Shown here piece after piece: positions 31,977 to 40,555 of a DNA stretch of 64,000 nt; within the stretch, counting starts at the first letter, position 1; each line of letters opens with the position of its first letter. A program made the position numbers and the translations under genes. Source of the DNA: CATOSD01 sp965203135 (lineage in GTDB: Bacteria > Chloroflexota > Dehalococcoidia > Lucifugimonadales > CATOSD01); NCBI GenBank assembly GCA_965203135.1, contig CBDBBO010000001.1, forward strand, positions 1,116,001 to 1,180,000, in the 5' to 3' direction. A model generated the notes under the pieces. The model had not been told where the DNA came from and made no database searches. It saw only the letters and a program-made list of their open reading frames with translations.

Positions 31977-34008
31977 ACGTGGAGTGCGGCGCGTGCACGA
32001 AAAATCCCGCGCGCCGCCACAGGTCCACGCCGTGCAGCCGCAGAGTCACCGCCTCGCCCGGCTCGCACTGCTGCGGCAGCTTGGTCCGCAGCCGGTAGGG
32101 GTAGTCGGTTAGTTCCAGCAAGGCGTTGCGGTTTCGCGCGTTCTCCAGCACCACCGCGTCATACAACTCGCGCGGCTCGTCGCCCTCCAGCCGCTGCCCC
32201 AGGAACTTGAGAAACCAGTAGCGCCTCCGATCCTCCTCCAGCCGGCCCAGTTCCCTGATCTGGACGTCGGCGCGCTGCGTGACCTCCGTCACCTGCTGTG
32301 CCGAGTACGGCGGCTCGCCCCGCTCCAGGAATCCCCCGATCTGCCGCTGCATCACCAGGTCCGGGTAGCGGCGCAGCGGCGACGTCGCCTGCAGGTAAGC
32401 GGCCACGCCAAGCCCCGCGTGCGTCCCCGGCCGCGTGCTCAGGTCCGCCGGCGCGATTCGGCGCAGCGTCAGAAAGCGGCGCAGCGGCCCGTCCGGCACA
32501 TCCTCCGGTATCCCATCCAGGTCGGGCGCCTTCTGCGACCGGTAGGCCGCGGGGATTTCCCGGTCGCGGCAGAACTCCGCTATGAGCGAGTTGGCCATAA
32601 TCATCAGCTCGGCCACCATCTCCCGCGCCGCCGACGGCTGCGCCACGCGCACGTCCACCCGTCCGTCCTCGCCCACGTCCACGCGCATCTCGGAGCGGTC
32701 CAGCATCAGCGCCCCCGCGCGCTCGCGCTTGGCCCGGAGTGTCGCGGCGAGAGCGTTCAGCGGGGCCAGGGTATCGTGCCAAGCGTGCTCCTCGCTTTCG
32801 ATGGCCGTGTCCGCCTCCTCGTAGGGCAGCGCGGCGCGGCTGCGTATGACCGACGGCGCGATTTCCCAGTCCAGCACGTCGCCGGCGGCGGTCACGTCCG
32901 CCAGCAGGCTCAGCGCGGCGCGCTCCTCGCCCGGAAGCAGGCTGCCCACGCGGTGGGACACGCTCGGCGGCAGCATCGCCACCTGGAGTTCCGGCAGATA
33001 CAGCGTCGCCATGCGAGCGTCCGCCTCGCGGTCCATCGCGCCGCCGTCCGCGATAAGCGCGCCGCCGTCCGCGATGTGCACGCCCACGCGGTAGACCGTC
33101 GTGGGGTCGCCGGAGACGACCTCCAGCGACAGCGCGTCGTCCTTGTCCTGCGTAGTGGCATCGTCGATGGTGATGGCGGGCAGCGACGTCAGGTCGCGGC
33201 GGCCCGGCTGGCGCAGTATGGCTGGCACGTCCACCGCCTCCGCCTCGTCCAGCGCGTCCTGGGAAAAGGGCACGCGGATGTCCGCACGCTCTAACTCCAG
33301 CGGCTCGTCCTCCGCGAGCACCCCCACCCGCACCAGCGTGTCGAAGCTCAGCCGCTGCAGGTCCCGCGCCCGCGCGTCTACGCTCCTCAGCAGCGTCTCA
33401 GCCACCGAGTTCCGGGTGTAGTTCTCGCCGTGCACCGCGAACCCGCGCAGGTGCGACAGCAACTCGGACTGGTAAGCCGACGGCTCCGCGGGCAGCGCCC
33501 CGTCCGCGAGGTGCCGGGCCAGCTCCTCCCTGGCCAGCTCGTTCTCGGCGGCGCGCCGCTGCCGGGCGAGCGTCTCCTCCACAGCCTGCTGTGGACGCGG
33601 CAGGTAGCCCCCGTCGGCGTCGATGAAGTACAGCGACGACCGGTTCAGGTGAAGCAGCATCGCCGCGAGTTGCTCGCCCGAAGGCGTGTCGCCCCAGTGC
33701 AGCTCCGCCACGTCGTCCAGCGACAGCGTCTCCTCCTCGCCGCACACCACCTCCCACACCTCGGCCAGGTCCAGCGCCGCGGCGGTCTCCTCGGCGGATG
33801 AGCGGAACCGCTCCAGGTCGTCCTCGGCGGAGGCGATGACGCCGGTGGCGAAGACTACCCTGTCCTCCGGCAGCCGCGCCTCGCGGTTGCGTCCGGTCGC
33901 CACGCGCACCTGCCGGCGGCGACCCGCGACGGCGGGGGCGTCGCCGAGGAACCGTCCTATTCCCAGGCCGCCCTTCAGCCGGGCAACCACAACCTCATCC
34001 GTCCGCAT
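31975..34008 (-). CDS. RNB-domain exoribonuclease (RNase II/R family)
   Basis: The 677-residue protein has an RNB catalytic domain in its second half: LPAITIDDATTQDKDDALSLEV (the clustered Asp residues binding Mg2+), VGVHIADGGALI, and ATSPLRRYPDLVMQRQI, the signature ATSPLRRY-D. The N-terminal part is less conserved and lacks an obvious pair of cold-shock domains; no C-terminal S1 domain is evident, so it is shorter than RNase R. It degrades single-stranded RNA 3' to 5'. Its end lies against the spacer repeat shared with the PIN gene. Confidence 0.87.
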   Translation of the reverse strand: MRTDEVVVARLKGGLGIGRFLGDAPAVAGRRRQVRVATGRNREARLPEDRVVFATGVIASAEDDLERFRSSAEETAAALDLAEVWEVVCGEEETLSLDDVAELHWGDTPSGEQLAAMLLHLNRSSLYFIDADGGYLPRPQQAVEETLARQRRAAENELAREELARHLADGALPAEPSAYQSELLSHLRGFAVHGENYTRNSVAETLLRSVDARARDLQRLSFDTLVRVGVLAEDEPLELERADIRVPFSQDALDEAEAVDVPAILRQPGRRDLTSLPAITIDDATTQDKDDALSLEVVSGDPTTVYRVGVHIADGGALIADGGAMDREADARMATLYLPELQVAMLPPSVSHRVGSLLPGEERAALSLLADVTAAGDVLDWEIAPSVIRSRAALPYEEADTAIESEEHAWHDTLAPLNALAATLRAKRERAGALMLDRSEMRVDVGEDGRVDVRVAQPSAAREMVAELMIMANSLIAEFCRDREIPAAYRSQKAPDLDGIPEDVPDGPLRRFLTLRRIAPADLSTRPGTHAGLGVAAYLQATSPLRRYPDLVMQRQIGGFLERGEPPYSAQQVTEVTQRADVQIRELGRLEEDRRRYWFLKFLGQRLEGDEPRELYDAVVLENARNRNALLELTDYPYRLRTKLPQQCEPGEAVTLRLHGVDLWRRAGFFVHAPHST

Positions 34009-34042
34009 ATCTTCTCCGCTCTAAGCCAGTGTCGAATCCCCA

Positions 34043-36085
34043 TCATAACACTTCGGGGTCGAGATCCTCCGGCAGAGCTTCCAACACCGTCTCCACTGTC
34101 TCATCTCCGGCGGCGCGGGCCGCTGCCAGTACGCCTGCCGCCGCGGCTGCCGTCGCCTCTTCTTCCGAAATGTCCAGCTCGGCCGCCGCCTCTCTCGCCG
34201 CCTCCACCGCAGCGCCAGCGGCTTCCGCGGCGTCCCTCCCAGCCTCTACCGCCCCCTGGACGGCCCCTTGCCCAGCCCCGCGCAGCGACTCTTCCGGGGT
34301 CACGCGCAACCCGCCCAGTACCCGGAGACTCCCCAGCACGGCGCCGCGCGTCACCCGCCCGACGTGCCCCGCGACGTCGTCGGTCGCGTGGATCGCCCCG
34401 CGCGTTGCGTGCAGCGCCAGCCCGAGGCCGCTTTCCGCAACGTCTTCCATGTTTTCGACGGCGTCCCCAAGGACAGCCCCGACCTGGTCGGCCACCTCCA
34501 GCGTTACCGCCCGGCCCCGTCCCGCGGAAGCCAATGCCGCCTGGGTGGACGCCGCGAGTTGGTACGCGGTCACGCCGATGGCCACGTCGGCGCCGGGAAT
34601 GCGTCTCAAGTATCCGTAGGAGAAGGCCGACACCACGTTGAGGCCCGGCACGGAAGACACCGCCCGCGCCACCGGCCCCACCCCTGCCATCAGTTCGGCA
34701 AGCGCGGTCTCCCTGGAAACCTCGCCATCCTCTCGGAGCCCCGTCAGCAGGTTCAGTGACAGCAGGCCCAGCAGGAACGCGACGACGAACAGGAAGTCGA
34801 ACCCGGTGGCCGTCAGCGCGGGCAAATCAATGGTCCCACCAGGCGAGGTCCACGCGACGTTTATGCTCAGCGACCGTTCCGAAAAGAAGTCCACGAATAG
34901 CCCGCCGAGAATCGGCCCTACTCCCGACCCGATACTCGTGGCCATCCCGGCCATGCCGGAGAACGGAACGCCCCGCCCTTCCGGGGCAACCTTCAGGGCG
35001 AGGGTGTTCACGGTCAGCGTCACGCCGGCGGCCGCGATTCCGCCCAGCAGATGCAGCACGACCAGCAGCGGCAGCGTGAGTGCGTAACGCTCCGGATGCG
35101 TGGTGAACACCCAGCCGATGATGACCAACAGGTACAGTGACGCGGACAGCGAAAGCACCGTCTTGCTCCCCACGCGGTCCGCAAACTGTCCCCACACCCT
35201 CATGAACAGCACATTCGAAAGCTGGCCCAGCACCGTCAGTCCCATCACTACCGGCAGACTTAGCCCGATGACCTTCAGCATGTAGACGGCGAAAAACGGT
35301 ATGGCCAGGTTCGACGTCAGGCCCCATACAAACAGGAACTTCAGCAGACGCGAGTAGTTGGGGTCGCGCACCGGCTCCAGCAGCATCGCCCCGGCGGAAC
35401 GTCCGGCCAGGGCCGCGGGGGCCATCAGCGGCTCGATGGCCCTCGATGCCAGCAGAGGCCCCAGTATGCCGAACGTGAGCACCCCGCCGATGAGCAGATA
35501 GGAAAAGGCGAAGACCTCATCTCCGGCCGGGGCCGACCCTTCCCACCATTGCACGAAGAAGCTGCCGGCCAGTCCCACGACCGCCATCGACGCGAACACC
35601 ATCCCCAGCCGTCGACCGAAGTAGCTGCCCAGGCCTTCCGGGGGCACCAGGTCGCGAATCCAGCTTGTGGAGGTAGTGGCCCACACAGGGCCGAAAATTC
35701 CTCGAACCGCCAGGAAGACGATTACCAGGAATACCGCGGGCTTGCCCGGCGTGTCCAGCAGGAAGGGGACCAGGCCGACGGGAAGCCAGGAGAGCTGCAT
35801 CGCCAGGACAGCGGGCAGGCCTATCGCCTTCCTGGCCCTGAACCGCTCGACCAGGAGGATGGCGGGCACCCTCACCACCTGCGAGAGAAACGGCAGCGCC
35901 GCCAGTATCCCCACCTCGAAGTTATTGGCTCCCAGGGCCAGCGCGTACGCGGCCATCAGGCCGCCGCTACCCAGGCTGAACATAGCGCCGGAAGCCAGGC
36001 CCTCCCAGGCCAGCAGTCGCAGGCTCTTTTGCGCGTCGTTTCTGGTGAGCGTCGGCCGGGGGCGGAGAAAGTCAGGAATTTGCAT
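34043..36085 (-). CDS. MFS transporter with Ala/Val-rich C-terminal domain
   Basis: The 680-residue protein has about 12 transmembrane segments in residues 25-465, with MFS-like loops such as VERFRARKAIGLP and QFADRVGSKTVLS. The last 210 residues form an Ala/Gly/Val-rich helical domain with heptad-like repeats (AVENMEDVAESGLGLALHATRGAIHATDD, EEATAAAAAGVLAAARAAGDETVETV). The same kind of domain forms the N-terminus of the neighbouring YihY-type protein, which ends 7 bp upstream in the same operon. ATG 36085 gives a normal MFS start (MQIPDFLRPRPTLTRND); the longer frame overlaps the YihY gene end. The substrate is unknown. Confidence 0.8.
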   Translation of the reverse strand: MQIPDFLRPRPTLTRNDAQKSLRLLAWEGLASGAMFSLGSGGLMAAYALALGANNFEVGILAALPFLSQVVRVPAILLVERFRARKAIGLPAVLAMQLSWLPVGLVPFLLDTPGKPAVFLVIVFLAVRGIFGPVWATTSTSWIRDLVPPEGLGSYFGRRLGMVFASMAVVGLAGSFFVQWWEGSAPAGDEVFAFSYLLIGGVLTFGILGPLLASRAIEPLMAPAALAGRSAGAMLLEPVRDPNYSRLLKFLFVWGLTSNLAIPFFAVYMLKVIGLSLPVVMGLTVLGQLSNVLFMRVWGQFADRVGSKTVLSLSASLYLLVIIGWVFTTHPERYALTLPLLVVLHLLGGIAAAGVTLTVNTLALKVAPEGRGVPFSGMAGMATSIGSGVGPILGGLFVDFFSERSLSINVAWTSPGGTIDLPALTATGFDFLFVVAFLLGLLSLNLLTGLREDGEVSRETALAELMAGVGPVARAVSSVPGLNVVSAFSYGYLRRIPGADVAIGVTAYQLAASTQAALASAGRGRAVTLEVADQVGAVLGDAVENMEDVAESGLGLALHATRGAIHATDDVAGHVGRVTRGAVLGSLRVLGGLRVTPEESLRGAGQGAVQGAVEAGRDAAEAAGAAVEAAREAAAELDISEEEATAAAAAGVLAAARAAGDETVETVLEALPEDLDPEVL

Positions 36086-36092
36086 GGATAGA

Positions 36093-37838
36093 CTAACGTG
36101 TAATTCGAGAGGGCCGGAGGTCTCCCGCACACTTTACGAGAGCTGCGCCATACAGAAATATCATGCCCGCAATGTATCCCCACGTCATCAGAACGACCAC
36201 CGACGCAATCGGTCCGTACACGGCGCTCCTCTGGGTTGCCAGGTTTGTGAACCAGAAGAACAGATGCTTACCAATCTCGAACAGCGCTATGGCAACCACA
36301 GCGCCGAATGTTGCGTCTTTCCACTCTACGCGAGCATTCGGCAGGCGCTGATAGACAAACGTGAACACCACCGCGGTAAGTAAGATTGGCAATACCGCCG
36401 AAACGGCGCCCAGTGCGAAGACGACGACCGCGGAAATGCCGCCCGCTGACCTTCCTATGCCTTCGCTGAAGCTCACGGCGACATGAAAAAAGCCCGTCAC
36501 ACCAATTGACAACAGGAACAGAATCACCACCAGCGTAGCAATAGAGATTTCGCTGACGGTGGTGTGCAGAACGTCTTTTGCCTCGATACCGAAGACTCTG
36601 TTGATGCCCCTGTTCGCGGCCATGAACAGCCCATTCGCGCCCAGTATGATGCTCGCCAGCGCCACCAGCCCGATGGCGAGAGAGCCCCTCAGAAGGCTGC
36701 TGACAGCCTCGTCAATGAGATCACGTGACGTAGGGAAGTAGTAGACCAGAACTTCCGTGAGCTCTTCCCCAAACCCCTCTGGGTTTCCGAAAAATGCTAT
36801 CACCATGATGACCAACGCGATCAGTGGGAGCAGCGACAGAATCGTGAAGAAGGAAAGAGAAGCCGCCATATCTATCCCTCCCGCGCGCACAACCAACCGA
36901 CCGGCCTCGACCAACGACCTTCCGCGCCATGCGGCCCGGCCACGGGGCAGCTCTACCGAAAGTTGCTCCGCGATGTCCGCCAGCCGCCTTTCCAGGCCGG
37001 GGGCAACGGCCAGGCCGGGCTCCAGAACTCTCCGAACAACCGACTGCCTGATTCTGTTGCCGTGCGTCTCATCGACCTCGTACGCAGCCTCAACTACTCC
37101 AATCGCCGCCGCCGCAATGACCTCCTCAGCATCTACGTCGGTTCCTTCAGCTTGCTGGAAGGCTGCGTCGATGGCTCCGGTCGCCGCACCCGCAATCTCT
37201 GCAATGTTCCGCTCCGCGACGACGTCGTGAGAGATTATCCTGTATGCCGCGTCTCGTGTCGCGGCAGCCACGTCGCCCCCGGCGGCGGCTACCCCGGAAA
37301 CCACGCCTCCAACGGTGGCTTTCGCGGCGTCTTCCAGGTTACCGCCCGCTTCCACCACCGCTTCTATCGCCCCTTCCACCGCTGCCGACGCGGCGTCAAC
37401 AGAGTCGACTCCCACAGATGCGGCGCCAACAATCGCTCCATCCACCACGTCCCTGCCGACTTCGGCCACTTCGGACCCGATCGATCGTGAACCCCTGATC
37501 GCCCCTACCACCACTTCCCTGACCGCAGGCGTTGTTACAGCCACCACCTGCCCGGTCCCTTCCACCACACCTATCACCGCGTCCTTGACGAACGATCCAG
37601 TTTCTCCCCCTACCTCGCTGACGGCGCGCACCGCGCCCTCTACGGCCTCTCTGGCCAGATTGCTCGCTCCCCGGCCAACCAGGCGGGTCCCGCGTACCGC
37701 TCTTAGCGCGGCAGAACGCACGGCGGCCCCGGTAACGCGGCGGGTGGCCGCACCGTTCCCGTGGAGTGTGCGCTTGACCTGGCGAGCGACATGCTCAGCT
37801 GTAGTGTGCCGTTGTTTCAAATGCAGCTTCCCTGCCAT
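36093..37838 (-). CDS. YihY/BrkB-type membrane protein with Ala/Val-rich N-terminal domain
   Basis: The 581-residue protein ends in a YihY/UPF0761 membrane domain: MAASLSFFTILSLLPLIALVIMVIAFFG, ANGLFMAANRGINRVFGIEAKD and MTWGYIAGMIFLYGAALVK, six predicted helices. Residues 30-265 are an Ala/Val/Gly-rich repetitive region (AAVRSAALRAVRGTRLVGRGASN; VVDGAIVGAASVGVDSVDAAS; EEVIAAAAIGVVEAAYEVDE), perhaps a long amphipathic helical array lying along the membrane. It is the first gene of a two-gene operon with the MFS protein, which has the same domain at its other end. YihY-domain proteins are of unknown function. Confidence 0.8.
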   Translation of the reverse strand: MAGKLHLKQRHTTAEHVARQVKRTLHGNGAATRRVTGAAVRSAALRAVRGTRLVGRGASNLAREAVEGAVRAVSEVGGETGSFVKDAVIGVVEGTGQVVAVTTPAVREVVVGAIRGSRSIGSEVAEVGRDVVDGAIVGAASVGVDSVDAASAAVEGAIEAVVEAGGNLEDAAKATVGGVVSGVAAAGGDVAAATRDAAYRIISHDVVAERNIAEIAGAATGAIDAAFQQAEGTDVDAEEVIAAAAIGVVEAAYEVDETHGNRIRQSVVRRVLEPGLAVAPGLERRLADIAEQLSVELPRGRAAWRGRSLVEAGRLVVRAGGIDMAASLSFFTILSLLPLIALVIMVIAFFGNPEGFGEELTEVLVYYFPTSRDLIDEAVSSLLRGSLAIGLVALASIILGANGLFMAANRGINRVFGIEAKDVLHTTVSEISIATLVVILFLLSIGVTGFFHVAVSFSEGIGRSAGGISAVVVFALGAVSAVLPILLTAVVFTFVYQRLPNARVEWKDATFGAVVAIALFEIGKHLFFWFTNLATQRSAVYGPIASVVVLMTWGYIAGMIFLYGAALVKCAGDLRPSRITR

Positions 37839-38067
37839 CGAGGATATGCGCGAACGCCAAATTGATACTCCAATAGTAGCACAGGCGTTAGGAACGGCCC
37901 CTGCTCGGTGCCGGAACGTCGATTGTGGGAAGGCTCGAGCGCGGCCCGGGGCTATGCCGTCGTGAGTCCGTATGCTAACCTTCCACCATTACGCAACGTT
38001 GTAACGGGTGATAGGGGCCTTGCCCCCAACGCCCGTACTCTGGGGGCACCCTGAGAGAAAGGCCACG

Positions 38068-38667
38068 ATGAAGGCAGGCGTCGATGTAGACATTGACGTG
38101 AAGGCGCTGGTGGAAGGAGCCCAGAAGGGCGACCAGGCGTCTTTTGCCGCCCTGTATGAGCACTTCTTCGACAGGATCTACCGCTACGTGAACTTCAAGC
38201 TGCGCGACCCGGTCGAGGCGGAGGACGTGACGGGCGAGGTGTTTCTGAAGATGCTGGAATCAATCCACTCCTTCAAGTGGCAGGGCTTCCCGTTTTCATC
38301 CTGGCTTTTCCGAATAGCCCACAACCTGGTGGTCGACCACTTCAGGCGCAAGGGAAAGCGGCCCACCGTCTACATCGACGAAGTGTCGCAATCGGTCGGG
38401 GCCTACTCGTGGGACGTGGACGGATTCATCGACCGCAAGCTCACCATGGGCGAGGTGTACGGCGCGATGTCCGGCCTCACCGACCTCCAGCGCGAAGTGA
38501 TAACACTGCGCTTCGCCGGCGAGCTCTCCCTCGCCGAAACCGCAGAGGTGGTGGGCAGAAAGGCCAACGCGGTGAAGGCGCTCCAACACGCGGGCCTCAA
38601 GAAGTTGAGAAGCCTCGTAGACAAGGAGCCCTCCCTCGCGGGGGCGATCCAGGGCGGCGAGGCGTGA
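38068..38667 (+). CDS. RNA polymerase sigma-70 factor, ECF type
   Basis: The 199-residue protein has a sigma2 domain (FAALYEHFFDRIYRYVNFKLRDPVEAEDVTGEVF, then FPFSSWLFRIAHNLVVDHFRRK) and a sigma4 domain (LTDLQREVITLRFAGELSLAETAEVVGRKANAVKALQHAGLKKLR) with the helix-turn-helix. It would direct RNA polymerase to a specific promoter set. ATG 38068 follows GAGAAAGG; an in-frame ATG at 38008 gives an unlikely Pro-rich extension. The next gene encodes a membrane protein of the type usually paired with such sigma factors in Chloroflexota, so the pair is probably a sigma/anti-sigma module. Confidence 0.9.
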   Translation: MKAGVDVDIDVKALVEGAQKGDQASFAALYEHFFDRIYRYVNFKLRDPVEAEDVTGEVFLKMLESIHSFKWQGFPFSSWLFRIAHNLVVDHFRRKGKRPTVYIDEVSQSVGAYSWDVDGFIDRKLTMGEVYGAMSGLTDLQREVITLRFAGELSLAETAEVVGRKANAVKALQHAGLKKLRSLVDKEPSLAGAIQGGEA

Positions 38668-38669
38668 GG

Positions 38670-39560
38670 ATGGCTGATTTGGGCCGCGATTTCGACGACA
38701 TACTGGACGAATGCCTGGAACGGCTGGCGGCCGGCGCGACGATCGCCGAATGCTGCGCGCGCTACCCCGAGCACGCCGACGAACTGGCTCCCCTGCTGCT
38801 GTCGGCCTCCGCGGTCCGGCAGACCGCCCGCGCCACACCGCACCTGGCCGTCGCCCGCGCCCGCGGCTACGAGCGCTTCGCCCAGGCCCTCGCCCAGCGC
38901 AACACCGCCCCCGCTCCGAGTCCGTCCCTGTGGGAGCGGCTCAACTCGATGCTGAGAACCCCAATGGCCCGGCCCGTTATGGCCGCATTCGCAGCCATCT
39001 TTGTCGTCCTCTTCGTCGCCGGCGGCACGTCGGTAGCCGCCAGGAGCAGCGTGCCCGGCGAGCCGCTCTACTGGGTGAAGACCACCCAGGAGAACATCTC
39101 GCTGCGCATGCAGCGCACGGACATGGACCGCTCCCAGCAGCACGCCCGCATGGCCAACGAGCGCAGCAGCGAGATGCACACGCTCATCGAGCGGGGCAAC
39201 CTGCGGGAGGCCGAAGCCCTCGTCATCCGGTTCCGCCGGCACATCAACCAGTCCGCCCACTACGCGGGCATAGCGGTTATCGTGAACCCGGTGGAGATGC
39301 CGAACACGGTGATCGTCCAACTGGTGCCCGCTCCCCAGCTAACGCCCCTGAGGGCGCTGTTCGACAGCAGCGAAGAGTACAGACTCTACCGCCGCGACGC
39401 GGCGCTTCAATCCGCTCCCTCTGCCGAAAGGCTAAGGGCGAAGATCATGATCGGCCAGTGCGACTTCTGGTACAAGGTGTTCCAGTCCGCGCTCCACGGC
39501 CAGGACGAAGAAGGCCGGCTCATCTTCCGCGCCGTCGCCGGCAGCTCCTTCGGGCCATAG
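38670..39560 (+). CDS. DUF5667-type membrane protein, putative anti-sigma partner
   Basis: The 296-residue protein starts 2 bp after the sigma factor stop (a GTG at 38664 would overlap it). The N-terminus, DFDDILDECLERLAAGATIAECCARYPEHADELAPLL, is the short helical module seen before DUF5667 domains. One transmembrane helix lies at about 105-125 (MAAFAAIFVVLFVAGGTSVAA) and the extracytoplasmic part (SSVPGEPLYWVKTTQENISLRMQRTD) is the DUF5667 domain. The cytoplasmic N-terminus could hold the sigma factor at the membrane; that role is inferred from gene order. No zinc-binding HCC motif is seen. Confidence 0.75.
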   Translation: MADLGRDFDDILDECLERLAAGATIAECCARYPEHADELAPLLLSASAVRQTARATPHLAVARARGYERFAQALAQRNTAPAPSPSLWERLNSMLRTPMARPVMAAFAAIFVVLFVAGGTSVAARSSVPGEPLYWVKTTQENISLRMQRTDMDRSQQHARMANERSSEMHTLIERGNLREAEALVIRFRRHINQSAHYAGIAVIVNPVEMPNTVIVQLVPAPQLTPLRALFDSSEEYRLYRRDAALQSAPSAERLRAKIMIGQCDFWYKVFQSALHGQDEEGRLIFRAVAGSSFGP

Positions 39561-40138
39561 CCTTCCGAATGGTCCCCTCTCCCTTGATGGGTGTATAGAC
39601 CGGAGAGAGGGGACTTGGGTATGGACGAGGTTGCCGGCGTGAAAGTGTGCCATTCTGGGCCATTCCGTGCCATTCGTACTTGGGAGGGGTGTTCCGTTTG
39701 GCGGTCCTGGTGTGATGTTGCGCTCCAAAAAGATAGGTTCCGTGCCCTGTTTGGGTGCAAATGGGACACCCCGTTTGTGAGCATCACACCGATGTTTGGG
39801 GAAGGGTGTGGACTGACCCGTTTTCGTTATGAGATTGTTAAGCTGCGCGGGCGACTACGCGGTCGGACGGGGCGGTTGGCCCGGATGAGGAGAGTGTAGT
39901 ACGCGCGTTCGGATGAGTCAAGGGCGTGGAATACGGGGGCAAGGCGGTCGCGTGCTGCCGCGCGGTCGTTGGGGGTGGGAAGAAATGGGGACGGGGCAGC
40001 GCGACTGCGAGGCGGTGTTGAGGCGGCGTCGGGTCATGTGCGTGACGCGGATGGGGATGGATTTGGGCGGTTTTGGGGCGGGATTTTCGGGGGGAGTGGG
40101 CAAGCGCACCGCGCCGCCGTCGCGGTTATGGCCGGCGT
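39561..40138. other. 578-bp spacer, no gene recognised
   Basis: The left part holds a spacer repeat at 39570-39612 whose second arm is split by TGTATAGACCGG. Next comes CCATTC repeated three times in 30 bp (39647-39671). From 39800 on, the plus strand is strongly G-rich. Several short open frames occur but show no SD or protein-like composition that I trust. Confidence 0.5.
39570..39612. repeat. Spacer repeat with internal CCGGTCTATACA block
   Basis: CCCCTCTCCCTTGATGGG, then TGTATAGACCGG, then AGAGAGGGG. The inserted block (reverse complement CCGGTCTATACA) also occurs at 62640-62651 inside another spacer repeat, so it is a recurring sub-unit rather than a chance insertion. Confidence 0.6.
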
Positions 40139-40267
40139 CTACTTGGACTTGGGCCTGATGTTTCGCGGACCTGGGGGCTTCCCGCCGTAGTCAGGCTTGG
40201 GAGGAAACTTCCTCGGCTTGCCTCCCTTGATATGTATCTTCTTGGGGGACGTCTTGCTCGCTGGCAT
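40139..40267 (-). CDS. Tiny basic protein A (42 aa), twin of protein B
   Basis: The frame runs from ATG 40267 to TAG 40139-40141 with a perfect GGGAGGT SD 4 bp upstream. The product begins MPASKTSPKKIHIKGGKP and continues RKFPPKPDYGGKPPG; 12 of 42 residues are Lys or Arg, with no acid except one Asp. It aligns along its length with the 61-residue protein encoded just upstream (shared KP/GP-[KR]K-x-P-xxx-DYGGKPPG). It has no membrane segment. Nucleic-acid binding or a peptide precursor are both possible; I do not recognise the family. Confidence 0.65.
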   Translation of the reverse strand: MPASKTSPKKIHIKGGKPRKFPPKPDYGGKPPGPRNIRPKSK

Positions 40268-40299
40268 CTTGACCTCCCATTCCTTTAGTGTGGTTGGCT

Positions 40300-40485
40300 T
40301 CACTCTATGATGTCATCGCCTGTGGGGGAAGAAGATCGAGTTCTAGCATCCGACTCTGTACCCGGCTTTGGTGTAACTGGATAGGCTCCCGGAGGCTTAC
40401 CGCCATAGTCCCGCCTGGAAGGGACTTTCTTAGGGCCTTTGCCCCTGACGAGTACCCTCCGTCGGCGTCTATCGTCACTAGGCAT
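40300..40485 (-). CDS. Tiny basic protein B (61 aa), twin of protein A
   Basis: From ATG 40485 the product begins MPSDDRRRRRVLVRGKGP and continues KKVPSRRDYGGKPPG, then a Thr/Ser-rich acidic tail of about 25 residues. GGAG stands 5 bp before this ATG; an in-frame ATG at 40497 would add four residues, but the alignment with protein A (both start MP-S) supports 40485. Proteins A and B are adjacent on the minus strand, separated by 32 bp, and follow the membrane-protein gene at 40556-41509, so the three may be one operon. Confidence 0.65.
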   Translation of the reverse strand: MPSDDRRRRRVLVRGKGPKKVPSRRDYGGKPPGAYPVTPKPGTESDARTRSSSPTGDDIIE

Positions 40486-40555
40486 CACACTCTCCATTTC
40501 AATCTAACGTGCTGATCCGATAAACGCGTTTGCTTGATGAGCAGGTGGCAATGCT

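Noticed and set aside
39591..39899. 102-codon open frame in the spacer
   Set aside because: No SD, composition rich in Arg/Gly/Trp, starts inside a spacer repeat; no sign of selection.
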